This document shows positions 1 to 7,860 of a DNA stretch of 37,824 nt, piece by piece. Each line of letters opens with the position of its first letter. The first letter of the stretch is position 1. The translations under genes and the position numbers were made by a program. The DNA comes from Planctomycetota bacterium (lineage in GTDB: Bacteria; Planctomycetota; UBA11346), in NCBI GenBank assembly GCA_947470885.1, contig CANIXE010000001.1:1-37824 (forward strand), in the 5' to 3' direction. Below the pieces are notes generated by a model. It saw nothing but the letters and a program-made list of their open reading frames with translations. It was not told the DNA's origin and did no database searches.

Positions 1-1
1 C

Positions 2-1195
2 GGGTTGGCTGGATTGTCATGTGCTTTGCAACTCCAGGAGGCCGGTCGTCCGGTGCAGATCCTGGAAGCTTCGGACGGCGTCGGCGGCCGGGTGCGCAGT
101 GACCGGATCGGTGACTGCACCGTGGACCGGGGATTCCAGATCCTCCTCACCGCGTTTCCCGAGGTCCGTCGCCTGGGCCTGGATCTGCTGCCCCAGGGTC
201 AGTTCACCCCGGGCGCCCTGGTCCGCCGCCAGGGCTGGTGGCCCCTGGAAGATCCGGCCCGGCGGCCCGAGGCGCTTCTGGCCAATCTCCGGGGTCCCGG
301 CTCCATCAAAGAAAAAATCGGCGTTCTCGCCCTGCGCCAACGCCTGATGACCGGCCAGGCCGAAGCCCTGCTGGAGGGCGAGGACCGTTCGGTGGCCAGC
401 GTCCTGGACGACCTGGGGCTCACCGGCGAGTTGCGGGATGGATTTCTGCGCCCGTGGTTTGGTGGCATTCTGCTGGATGAGGACCTAAGCGCCTCCTGGC
501 GGATGTTCGCCTATTATTTTCGGATGCTGGCCACCGGCCATGCCGCCCTGCCCCACGGGGGCATCGGCACCCTCAGCACCACCCTGGCGGCCCGCCTGGC
601 CCCGGGCACCATCCGCCTGAATACCCGGGTGGTGGCCGTCGAAGGCTCTTCGGTGGTCCTGGATGATGGTTCCCGGGTGGCGGGATCCGCGGTGGTGGTG
701 GCCACCGAAGCCCCCGCTGCCCACCGCCTGCTGGGCGAGAAGTTGCCGCCCCCCGCCCGGGGCAAAACCGTGCGTTCCCTGTGGTTCACCTTTGCTGGAG
801 AGCCCCCCGCCCGGGGAGACATGCTGATCCTCAATGGCGATCACAGCGGCCCCGCTCTGCATTTGGCCTTCCCCAGCGCCGTGGCCCAAGGCTATGCCCC
901 CGCCGGCTCCAGCGTGGCGGTGGCCACGGTTCTGGGGGATGGCCCAGATCCGGAAGCCGAAGTCCGCCTGCAGCTCCATACCTGGTTTGGTCCCACGGTG
1001 GAAAGCTGGCGGCTGCTGGTGTCTCAGCGCATCATCCACGCCCAGCCCCGCCAGGATCCCGGGGATCAGCCCCGGGGAGAACGGACGACGCTGCTGGCCA
1101 CTGGCCTGGCGGTTTGCGGCGACCACCGGGCCCAGGGGTCCCTGCAAGGTGCCCTGGCCAGCGGCCGGCGGGCGGCCCTGGCTCTCTTGAGCTAG
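2..1195 (+). CDS. FAD-dependent amine oxidase family protein, 5' truncated
   Basis: The first complete codon is at base 2 and the frame is open to the window edge, so the true start and the beginning of the Rossmann glycine motif lie to the left. What remains begins with the end of that motif (GLAGLSCALQLQEAGRPVQILEA), continues with GGRVRS, which is the usual FAD-pyrophosphate contact of amine oxidases and phytoene desaturase-like enzymes, and ends with a typical C-terminal FAD motif (ATGLAVCGDHRAQGSLQGALASGRRAA). These features identify a flavin amine oxidase or protoporphyrinogen oxidase-like fold. The substrate cannot be read from the sequence. The stop codon shares the palindrome CTAG with the stop of the convergent Nudix gene, so the two genes meet with no gap. 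Confidence 0.85.
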   Translation, partial: GLAGLSCALQLQEAGRPVQILEASDGVGGRVRSDRIGDCTVDRGFQILLTAFPEVRRLGLDLLPQGQFTPGALVRRQGWWPLEDPARRPEALLANLRGPGSIKEKIGVLALRQRLMTGQAEALLEGEDRSVASVLDDLGLTGELRDGFLRPWFGGILLDEDLSASWRMFAYYFRMLATGHAALPHGGIGTLSTTLAARLAPGTIRLNTRVVAVEGSSVVLDDGSRVAGSAVVVATEAPAAHRLLGEKLPPPARGKTVRSLWFTFAGEPPARGDMLILNGDHSGPALHLAFPSAVAQGYAPAGSSVAVATVLGDGPDPEAEVRLQLHTWFGPTVESWRLLVSQRIIHAQPRQDPGDQPRGERTTLLATGLAVCGDHRAQGSLQGALASGRRAALALLS

Positions 1196-1608
1196 GGATT
1201 CGCCACGAGATCCACCTGGTCGTGTCCGGCCTGCCAGGCGGCCAGCACCCGGACATGCCACGAGCTGACCGGCAAACCCGGCAGGGCCGGCAGGGGAACC
1301 CGAATCAACGCGAAGCCCGGTTCCACCCGGAGATGGACGGATTCCGGCAATTGCGCCTGGAAAAACCGGGCAATCCAGCGGTCCCCCTTCACCAGATCCA
1401 CCGCCGGGACGAAGGATTCCGGCCGCCACGCAAGTTCCTCCGCAAGTTCCCGGACCAGGCATTCCTCGGCGTTTTCCCCGGGTTCTCGTTTACCCCCGAA
1501 GCAGGTCAGCTGCTCTGGGGCGTGGCGGACCCCGGGCGGGCGCAGTTGGAGCGCCAGACGGCCCCGGTGGTCCACCAGGATGGCGCAGGCATGTTCCGGT
1601 GCGGCCAT
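1192..1608 (-). CDS. Nudix hydrolase
   Basis: A 138-residue protein with a Nudix box at residues 39-61: G39, E45, then R53-E54-L-A-E57-E58. These are the residues that bind metal and the diphosphate in this family. The usual glycine near the end of the box is Ala60, a tolerated but noticeable change. Nudix enzymes hydrolyse nucleoside diphosphates linked to another group; the substrate here (dNTP cleaning, ADP-ribose or another) is unknown. The ATG at 1608 has GAGG seven bases upstream, which supports this start. It is convergent with the amine oxidase gene and shares the CTAG stop overlap with it. Upstream lie the core repeat at 1672-1690 and the divergent methyltransferase gene. Confidence 0.85.
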   Translation of the reverse strand: MAAPEHACAILVDHRGRLALQLRPPGVRHAPEQLTCFGGKREPGENAEECLVRELAEELAWRPESFVPAVDLVKGDRWIARFFQAQLPESVHLRVEPGFALIRVPLPALPGLPVSSWHVRVLAAWQAGHDQVDLVANP

Positions 1609-1671
1609 GCCCGAGCCTCAGGCCTGGATGCCGTTGGTCCACAACCGGGCTTTCGTTAAATCGATCTTTCA

Positions 1672-1690
1672 GACGACCGGACGACCGGAC
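1672..1690 (+). repeat. Solo core of the dispersed GACGACCG repeat (copy D)
   Basis: The 19 bases GACGACCGGACGACCGGAC are identical to the right arm of the second hairpin in the long copies at 32525-32696 and 33592-33755. Here it stands alone in the 132-bp gap between the divergent Nudix and methyltransferase genes. The flanks TTTCA and TTGAA are loosely reminiscent of the CAATGA/TCATTG flanks of the same arm in the long copies. The GGCGCC hairpin is absent, so this is either a remnant or an independent occurrence of the core. Confidence 0.6.
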
Positions 1691-1740
1691 GTTGAAGCGG
1701 ACAGGCTTGACCTGGAGCAAACGCCCGTGGCAATGCAGCG

Positions 1741-2517
1741 ATGACCGGAAATGCCGCCCAGCAACACGACCTCAACCCCACCGCTGCCGCCCAGGTGGTC
1801 CGCCATGCCGGGTTGCGCCAGGGGGACACGGTGCTGGAAGTGGGCGCCGGTACCGGAGCGCTGACCGCCCCCCTGCTGGCGGGTGGAGCCACGGTGATCG
1901 CCGTGGAACGGGATCTCAACCGGGTGGCCAAGTTGGAAAAACGCTTCGCCAGCCAGATCGCCGCCGGGCAGTTGATCCTCCATGCCGGAGACGTGTTGAA
2001 GCTGCCCCTGGCCCTGCCCGCCACCTGGACGGTGATTGCTAATCCTCCATTCAACCTCACCGCCGATCTGGTCCGAGCCTGGCTGCTGGCGGCGAAACCG
2101 CCCCACGCCATCACCCTGGTCCTGCAAGCCGAAGCCGCCCGCAAGCTCACCGGCGCCCCGGGGATGCACACCCGATCCAGCGCTTTAGCGGCCCTCGCCG
2201 GGCGCACCGGCATCGCCGCGGAAATCCCCCGGGATGCCACCTCGCCCCCCAGCCGGGTGGACCTGGCCCTGTGGTCGTTCCGCCGGCATCCCCAGGCCAA
2301 GCCCGCGGATCTGGTGCTGGTGGATCGCCTGCTGACCGTGGCCTTCGCCGGGCCCCACACCGTCCAGGACGCCCTGCGGGGGATCGCCAGCAGCATTCAG
2401 CTACGCCGTCAGGGCGCGGAGAATCACTGGCAACCCACCGCCCATCCCCGGGAAATCCCGCCGCCCGCCTGGCTGCCCCTGGCCAAACTACTCCACCTCT
2501 GCGGAAAACTGCCGTGA
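1741..2517 (+). CDS. rRNA adenine dimethyltransferase family protein (KsgA/Erm-like)
   Basis: A 258-residue SAM-dependent methyltransferase with the overall layout of the KsgA/Erm family. It starts with an N-terminal QHDLNPTAA segment resembling the family's QNFL start, then motif I EVGAGTGALT (33-42), acidic motif II (VERD), GDVL, and a catalytic motif NPPF at 101-104. Most KsgA and Erm enzymes have N-(I/L)-P-(Y/F), so NPPF departs from the norm while keeping Asn, Pro and the aromatic. Members dimethylate N6 of adenines in rRNA; which rRNA is the target here is not known. No clear Shine-Dalgarno precedes the ATG. Its TGA overlaps the GTG start of the following kinase (GTGA), implying translational coupling. 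Confidence 0.7.
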   Translation: MTGNAAQQHDLNPTAAAQVVRHAGLRQGDTVLEVGAGTGALTAPLLAGGATVIAVERDLNRVAKLEKRFASQIAAGQLILHAGDVLKLPLALPATWTVIANPPFNLTADLVRAWLLAAKPPHAITLVLQAEAARKLTGAPGMHTRSSALAALAGRTGIAAEIPRDATSPPSRVDLALWSFRRHPQAKPADLVLVDRLLTVAFAGPHTVQDALRGIASSIQLRRQGAENHWQPTAHPREIPPPAWLPLAKLLHLCGKLP

Positions 2518-3881
2518 GCGGAACTCAGAACGAGGTCACTCCAGAGACGGCAACCCCGATCCCCGCCTCCACCAGCTACGGGGCCCTGGCGGAGGCCACG
2601 GCGCGCATGCTCACCACCCGCTACGTCCTGGCCCTCCTGGCTTCGGCGGTGGTGGCCGGCCTGGGCCAGGTGCTGGTCCAGGTTTCCCTGTCGGCCCAGG
2701 CCCACGACGCCCGGATCATCAATATCGCCGGGCGCCAGCGCATGCTCAGCCAGCAGATGGTGAAGGACGTCCTGGCCATCGACCATGTGGCGGCCGCCGA
2801 AGCTGAAGAATTGCGCCAGGGCATCCGGGTCGAACTCACCAACTGGACCCGGATCCACCGGGGGCTCCAGATCGGGGATGCGACCTTGGGCCTGCCCGGG
2901 GGCAACACCCGGACGGTGATGCTCCGCTGGGAGGCCCTGGAACCCGCGTTCACCGACCTCCACCGGGAACTCACCGCCGCCCTCACCGGGCAGCCCCAGG
3001 ACCTGGCCGCCCTGCTGGCCAGCCAGCGCCGATTCCTGGTGGGCATGGAGGCGGTGGTGAACCAACTGGACGCGGAAAGCAGTCAACGGGTCCACTGGCT
3101 GCGTTGGATCGAGGCCGGGCTGTACCTGCTGCTGGTGCTGATCCTGGCGATTGAGGCCCTACTGGTGTTCCGCCCGGCGATCCACCGCCTGCGGGCCAGC
3201 CTGATCGCCCGGGAACGGGCGGAACGCCGGGCCATCGCCCACGAGGTCGAAGAAGCCGCCGGCCGCCTGCAGCGGCGGATCGGCCAGGATCTCCACGACG
3301 GCCTGGGCCAGGAACTCACCGGGGTCAGCTTCCAGGCCAAGGCCCTGGAACGTCGCCTCGCCGGCCAGCCCGAAGCCCAGAGCGCCGCCGAGATCGTCGC
3401 CCAGGTCCAGGTCTGCATCGCCACCACCCGCAACCTGGCTCGGCTTCTCCATCCCCCCAGCGCCGAGGTGGAATACCTGCCCAGCGCTCTGCGGGAATTG
3501 GCGGAAACCACCGCCCGGGTCTACGCCATCACCTGCACCTGCGACTGGGATGACGATCTGTCCCTCCCCGACATCCAGGACGCCGGAGAAACACCCCCGG
3601 GCGTCCATCTGTTCCGAATCGCCCAGGAGGCCATCAACAACGCCGCTCGCCATGGTCGGGCCAAATCCGTCCTCCTGACGGGCCGGGCCACTTCTTCCCG
3701 GGCCTTCCTCAGCATCGACGACGATGGGAACGGCTTCGATGTGGCCAGCCATGCCGATGGCATGGGCCTGCGGACCATGGCCCACCGCTGCGCGGCGATG
3801 GGCGCCACCCTGAGCATCAACCGACGGATGAACGGCGGGATGCGGGTGGAGGTCACTTGGCCGATGACACCGCCGGCGTGA
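2514..3881 (+). CDS. NarX-type sensor histidine kinase with PilJ-like input domain
   Basis: The start is taken as GTG at 2514, which overlaps the preceding stop and gives 455 residues. There are membrane segments at about 39-58 and 202-219. Between them is a helical periplasmic domain beginning RIINIAGRQRMLSQQMVKD, typical of the type IV pili methyl-accepting (PilJ/NarX N-terminal) family. A HisKA_3 dimerisation domain follows with phospho-acceptor His261 in QDLHDGLGQEL. The C-terminal HATPase domain has an N-box (371-381, QEAINNAARHG), G1 (DDDGNGF, 402-408) and G2 (GMGLRTM, 416-422). It should autophosphorylate and pass phosphate to a LuxR/NarL-type regulator. None is present in the window, so the partner is encoded elsewhere. 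Its 3' end overlaps the convergent gene by 29 bp. Confidence 0.85.
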   Translation: MSGTQNEVTPETATPIPASTSYGALAEATARMLTTRYVLALLASAVVAGLGQVLVQVSLSAQAHDARIINIAGRQRMLSQQMVKDVLAIDHVAAAEAEELRQGIRVELTNWTRIHRGLQIGDATLGLPGGNTRTVMLRWEALEPAFTDLHRELTAALTGQPQDLAALLASQRRFLVGMEAVVNQLDAESSQRVHWLRWIEAGLYLLLVLILAIEALLVFRPAIHRLRASLIARERAERRAIAHEVEEAAGRLQRRIGQDLHDGLGQELTGVSFQAKALERRLAGQPEAQSAAEIVAQVQVCIATTRNLARLLHPPSAEVEYLPSALRELAETTARVYAITCTCDWDDDLSLPDIQDAGETPPGVHLFRIAQEAINNAARHGRAKSVLLTGRATSSRAFLSIDDDGNGFDVASHADGMGLRTMAHRCAAMGATLSINRRMNGGMRVEVTWPMTPPA

Positions 3882-5331
3882 TGACCGGGGTGAACGCCGG
3901 GATTTTGCCCAGGTCTAGGAACAAGGAGTTCTGACCCTTCGCATAGCTGGCTTCCGGCCCGGGTTTGACGGCCTGGATGCGATCTGCCGGAAGCATCGAG
4001 GTGGCCGCCGGGGCCGGATCGGTGGCGAGGCGGAACGCCGTGGCGGAACGCCGCTCATAGAGAATGCCCGGCAGCAGGGCGGTTGCCACCATCAGGACCT
4101 GGCATTCCCGGTCCAGTTGGGCGGCATCCTCGGGCAGATGCCCGCTGGCCCGCCAACCCACGATGAGCCGGGCTGCCAGGCGGCGGATGCGCTGGGCCTG
4201 TTCCGCCTGGACGGCGGTGATCGTGGTTTCCATTACGTTTGGTAGGGCCAACCGACTGATCACCCGCAACCGGGAGATATCCACTGATCCCAGTGAAATC
4301 GGGGTTCCCCCCGACCGGCAGTAGTCCTCGCTCGCCGCCATGGTTTTCAGCATGAAGGCCGCATCGTGGGGGGCGAGAAACCAGAGGGCGCGGAAGGACA
4401 ACCACTCGCCCATGGCGGTTAATCTGCTGGTTCCGCCCCCGAAGTACAATCCTGTGCCGGAGATGGTGCCCTGGAGCGTGTTCTGGACGTAGACACCGGT
4501 GAACAGCATCCGTTCACCAGCCCACGCCTCTGCCACTTCACCGCGGGCATTCATGGGGAGCGCCATCCACGGCTGGGGATCGACACCCCGGAGGATGGCC
4601 TCCAACCAGGCGTCGTCCCGAAGCTGCACCAAGGAAACATGGATCATCCCATCCATCAGGCTGGCCCCATGCCGGGTGGCATCCACCAGGGCATCCAGAT
4701 CCGCGAGGGCCGGCCTGGGATCGGCACTGGTCCGGGCCTCGGCCCCCAGGGCCACGGCAAGATTTCGCAACTGCAGCAAGCTGGGAGTGCGAACCGACAC
4801 CATGGTTGTCAACGAGGCGGTTTCGGGATGGCTCACATCCTCCTTCAACCACCCGATGACCGTCAGCCGCACTGGCCCGGCCTGGTGGAGGTCCCGCCAC
4901 GCCTGGCGTTTCACCGCAGATTCATCAAGGACGCGGAGGGTTTCCCGGTCCCGTTCTTGATGAAACCTAGCCTCCAGACATCGGGCCTCTAGTCCACTGA
5001 TGGGCTTGCTGGGAACCTTCCATTCCACGGCGCTGTGACTAAACAAACCCCAGGCCCGGGCCTGCTGGGTTCGGTCAACGATGGGCGCCTTGGCCAACAG
5101 ATCCACCAGAGTCACCCCCCGATCCTGCACGCGCAATTTCTGAACCTCGGCCTCCAGGACCCGCAAGCCTTCTTGGCGATAGGCCAATCCCAAAATGAAA
5201 CCCATGAGCCCCAGCAGAAGGACAACCATCAGTTGCCAGGCCCACCACGGCAGTCGATGAAATATGGTGGCAGGCCATGTTGTCGCAGCGAGGGATGGAG
5301 ACATGGGGAAACTGTGATTTATCGCCGGCAT
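3853..5331 (-). CDS. Membrane-anchored protein of unknown function
   Basis: A 492-residue protein that I do not recognise. One membrane segment at about residues 31-51 is followed by a short coiled stretch (EAEVQKLRVQD) and a large domain of roughly 430 residues outside the membrane or in the cytoplasm. No catalytic motif is evident. The region around 350-400 is helix-rich (EQAQRIRRLAARLIVGWR) and the C-terminal 60 residues look disordered. The topology (short N-terminus, single anchor, long soluble part) suits a membrane-tethered exported protein. An alternative ATG at 5304 would shorten the N-terminus by nine residues; neither start has a clear ribosome binding site. It is convergent with the histidine kinase and overlaps it by 29 bp, and is divergent from the chemoreceptor across a 207-bp AT-richer gap. 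Confidence 0.75.
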   Translation of the reverse strand: MPAINHSFPMSPSLAATTWPATIFHRLPWWAWQLMVVLLLGLMGFILGLAYRQEGLRVLEAEVQKLRVQDRGVTLVDLLAKAPIVDRTQQARAWGLFSHSAVEWKVPSKPISGLEARCLEARFHQERDRETLRVLDESAVKRQAWRDLHQAGPVRLTVIGWLKEDVSHPETASLTTMVSVRTPSLLQLRNLAVALGAEARTSADPRPALADLDALVDATRHGASLMDGMIHVSLVQLRDDAWLEAILRGVDPQPWMALPMNARGEVAEAWAGERMLFTGVYVQNTLQGTISGTGLYFGGGTSRLTAMGEWLSFRALWFLAPHDAAFMLKTMAASEDYCRSGGTPISLGSVDISRLRVISRLALPNVMETTITAVQAEQAQRIRRLAARLIVGWRASGHLPEDAAQLDRECQVLMVATALLPGILYERRSATAFRLATDPAPAATSMLPADRIQAVKPGPEASYAKGQNSLFLDLGKIPAFTPVITPAVSSAK

Positions 5332-5538
5332 TCAACAAGATGAATGATGCCCGCGTTATGCCCAGATGTGTACACAGGCCATGCAGTCGCCATTGCCAGG
5401 TCCCATACTTCGCCGTTTCGTTCGTATTATTCGTTCCAAATCAGTCGTTTTCCCCGTGATATTGCGGATTTTATGAAGATTCCATGAACAGAAAGGGCAC
5501 ATTGCCGTGTTCATACCAGGAACGTAATCTGCACCGCA

Positions 5539-7836
5539 ATGTCCCCAGCCTCTGATTCTTCCCTCAAAAAAGCGCAACGCCGGTGGAAACTTCCTGGAAT
5601 TCGTGTCCAGGTCTTGATCCCCGTGAGCTTAGTGGCCCTATCTGCCGGCTCGTTGGCCTATAGCGGACTTACCGGTCTGGCCCAGAACGCATCCCACCTC
5701 GACCATCTCCATGGTGAAATCGACCATTTGGCGGAGCAAATCACCGGCTTGGACGAAGCCGTCCGCCTCGCCAATGCCCGGACCCAGGAATTGGGCTCCC
5801 TGGGTGCAGAACTGGGCAAGACCGCCGGAGATTTGAATGGGCAGATCAGCGGAGCCCTGGCCAATGCGGAATCTGAACGCCTACAAGCCGTGGCCGCCCT
5901 CGCGGAAAGCGCCCTACGCCTGCTGGATCATCAAGGTGAACTCCTGGCTGGGATTGTCCGGGCTGAAGCTCCACGACTGACGCCCACTGAAACGCCCGCC
6001 GTCTTTGCCGAGGCCCACTCCCTTTCCGGGGCCGATCTGGGATTCACTCTGCGCCAGACCTCGGCAGGAAACTGGACGCTCCAGAACGCCACCGCAACGG
6101 ACCAGAACGGCCGAAACTTGCCGGGAAATCCGTTGATAGATAAAGCACTGGCGAAGTCCTGCAGTTCCGGATTGCTCCTGCTAGATGACCGTTTGGTCCT
6201 CGCCGGGATGGCGAAATTGCCACCGGGAACAGAACCCATCGTGATGGTCTCGGTGAAACCCATCAGCACGGCGACCATCCGGGAACTGGGCAATGATCTG
6301 TGGGTGGAGGCGATGGCCTGGCGCTATGCCGGAGGCACCTGGAGCAATCTGGCCAGCACCCTGGCCTTGGCGCCGGAGGATCTCGTTCTTCCCGGGGATG
6401 TCGCCGGGGAATTGCTCCGGCGCCAGGGAACGGCGGACCCCAAGAATCTGTATGGATCTGGACGGGCATTGGTTCGCACCACCCGAACAATCACCCTGGG
6501 AAAACGCACATACCTGGCGGCCTACCAAGGTCTGGTGGATCCCGCCGGGAACCTGGTGGGAGCCCTGTTGGTGGCCCGGGATGCCACGGCCATGGGCAAA
6601 CGGGCCGCCCTGATCAAGACCCGTACCGCCCAGGCGACGGAACAGATCACCGCCCTCGATGGCCACCGCAAAAAGGTGGATGAGGCAGCGCGGAAAAGCG
6701 CCCAGGACTCCGCCGTGCTCGCGTCTGGGGCCGTGGCCACCCGACAACGGGTCAGTGAACGCCTGGGCCAGGCCGCCCGGGCCGCATCCGCAACCCGCCT
6801 GTGGATCTGGTTGGGGGTTGCCGGTGCCGTGGTAATTTCCCTGCTGGCCGTGTTTATCGCCCAGCGACTGATCGCCCAGCCTCTGCGGCGGACGGCTCGG
6901 GCGTTGACCGACATCGGCCAGGGAACCGGGAATCTGGGCGTGCGCCTGGATGCCAGCCGGGGCGACGAACTCGGACAGATTGCGGGCGGATTCAATGCCT
7001 TCGTCAGCCGACTGGGGGGAATCATTGCCGGACTGGGGGGCACCGCCAGAACCCTGGAATCCTCTGCCCATGCCCTCGAAAGCCAAGCCACCGGCATGGC
7101 CACTTCGGCGGGAAATACCGCTTCCGAGGCGGCCCGGATCCGCAGCGCCTCGATGGCGATGTCCGAACGCACCACCCAGGTCGCGGCCAGCGCCGAAGAA
7201 CTCAGCGCTTCCGTGGGGGAGATCGCCCAAAGCGCCACCGAGGCCGCCCGGGTCGCCCGCCAAGCGGTGGGGGATGCCGACCAGGCCACCGTGGTGATCA
7301 CGGAACTGGGACGCAGCACTCAGCAGATTGCCGACCTGGTGAATCAGATCACGTCCTTGGCCAAACAGACCAATTTATTGGCCCTGAACGCGACCATCGA
7401 GGCTGCCCGGGCCGGCGATGCGGGCCGTGGATTCGCCGTGGTCGCCCAGGAAGTGAAAACCCTTGCCCATGGGGTCCAGGGCATCGCCGGGGACATTGCG
7501 ACCCTGGCCAACACCATGCATAGCAACACCGCGGCCGCAGAATCCAGCATCGCCCGGATCACCGCCGTCGTCCAAAAAGTGGACGAGCACCAGGGGTCGA
7601 TTTCCGCCGCCGTGGAGGAACAAACCACGGTGGTCGCCGAAGTGACCCGGGATGTCCAGCTGGTGGCCCAGCAGTGCGAGGACATCGCCCAGGCAATTGC
7701 CCAAGTCGATACCGCGGCCCAATCCACGGGGCAGGTCGCGGCCGACACTAAACAGTCGGTGAGCGAGTTACTGACCCTGGCCCGGGGCCTGCGCCAGGTG
7801 GTCGGCCAATTCAAGGCCGACACCCCCAGACCTTGA
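5539..7836 (+). CDS. Methyl-accepting chemotaxis protein
   Basis: A 765-residue transmembrane chemoreceptor. TM1 lies at about 22-44. A large periplasmic sensor region follows, probably Cache-like judging by length and the late YLAAYQGLVDPAGNLVGALLVA segment. TM2 is at about 421-445 and a HAMP linker follows to about 500. The cytoplasmic signalling domain carries the hallmark hairpin QTNLLALNATIEAARAGDAG and then GRGFAVVAQEVKTLA (about 607-637). It should bind a ligand outside and control CheA activity through CheW. No che genes are in the window, so it is an orphan receptor locus. It lacks a recognisable C-terminal CheR/CheB tether pentapeptide. The preceding AGGA is far from the ATG (about 16 nt), so the exact start is less certain than the identity. 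Confidence 0.93.
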   Translation: MSPASDSSLKKAQRRWKLPGIRVQVLIPVSLVALSAGSLAYSGLTGLAQNASHLDHLHGEIDHLAEQITGLDEAVRLANARTQELGSLGAELGKTAGDLNGQISGALANAESERLQAVAALAESALRLLDHQGELLAGIVRAEAPRLTPTETPAVFAEAHSLSGADLGFTLRQTSAGNWTLQNATATDQNGRNLPGNPLIDKALAKSCSSGLLLLDDRLVLAGMAKLPPGTEPIVMVSVKPISTATIRELGNDLWVEAMAWRYAGGTWSNLASTLALAPEDLVLPGDVAGELLRRQGTADPKNLYGSGRALVRTTRTITLGKRTYLAAYQGLVDPAGNLVGALLVARDATAMGKRAALIKTRTAQATEQITALDGHRKKVDEAARKSAQDSAVLASGAVATRQRVSERLGQAARAASATRLWIWLGVAGAVVISLLAVFIAQRLIAQPLRRTARALTDIGQGTGNLGVRLDASRGDELGQIAGGFNAFVSRLGGIIAGLGGTARTLESSAHALESQATGMATSAGNTASEAARIRSASMAMSERTTQVAASAEELSASVGEIAQSATEAARVARQAVGDADQATVVITELGRSTQQIADLVNQITSLAKQTNLLALNATIEAARAGDAGRGFAVVAQEVKTLAHGVQGIAGDIATLANTMHSNTAAAESSIARITAVVQKVDEHQGSISAAVEEQTTVVAEVTRDVQLVAQQCEDIAQAIAQVDTAAQSTGQVAADTKQSVSELLTLARGLRQVVGQFKADTPRP

Positions 7837-7860
7837 ATCCGGATTTTCGGTCCAGACCCC

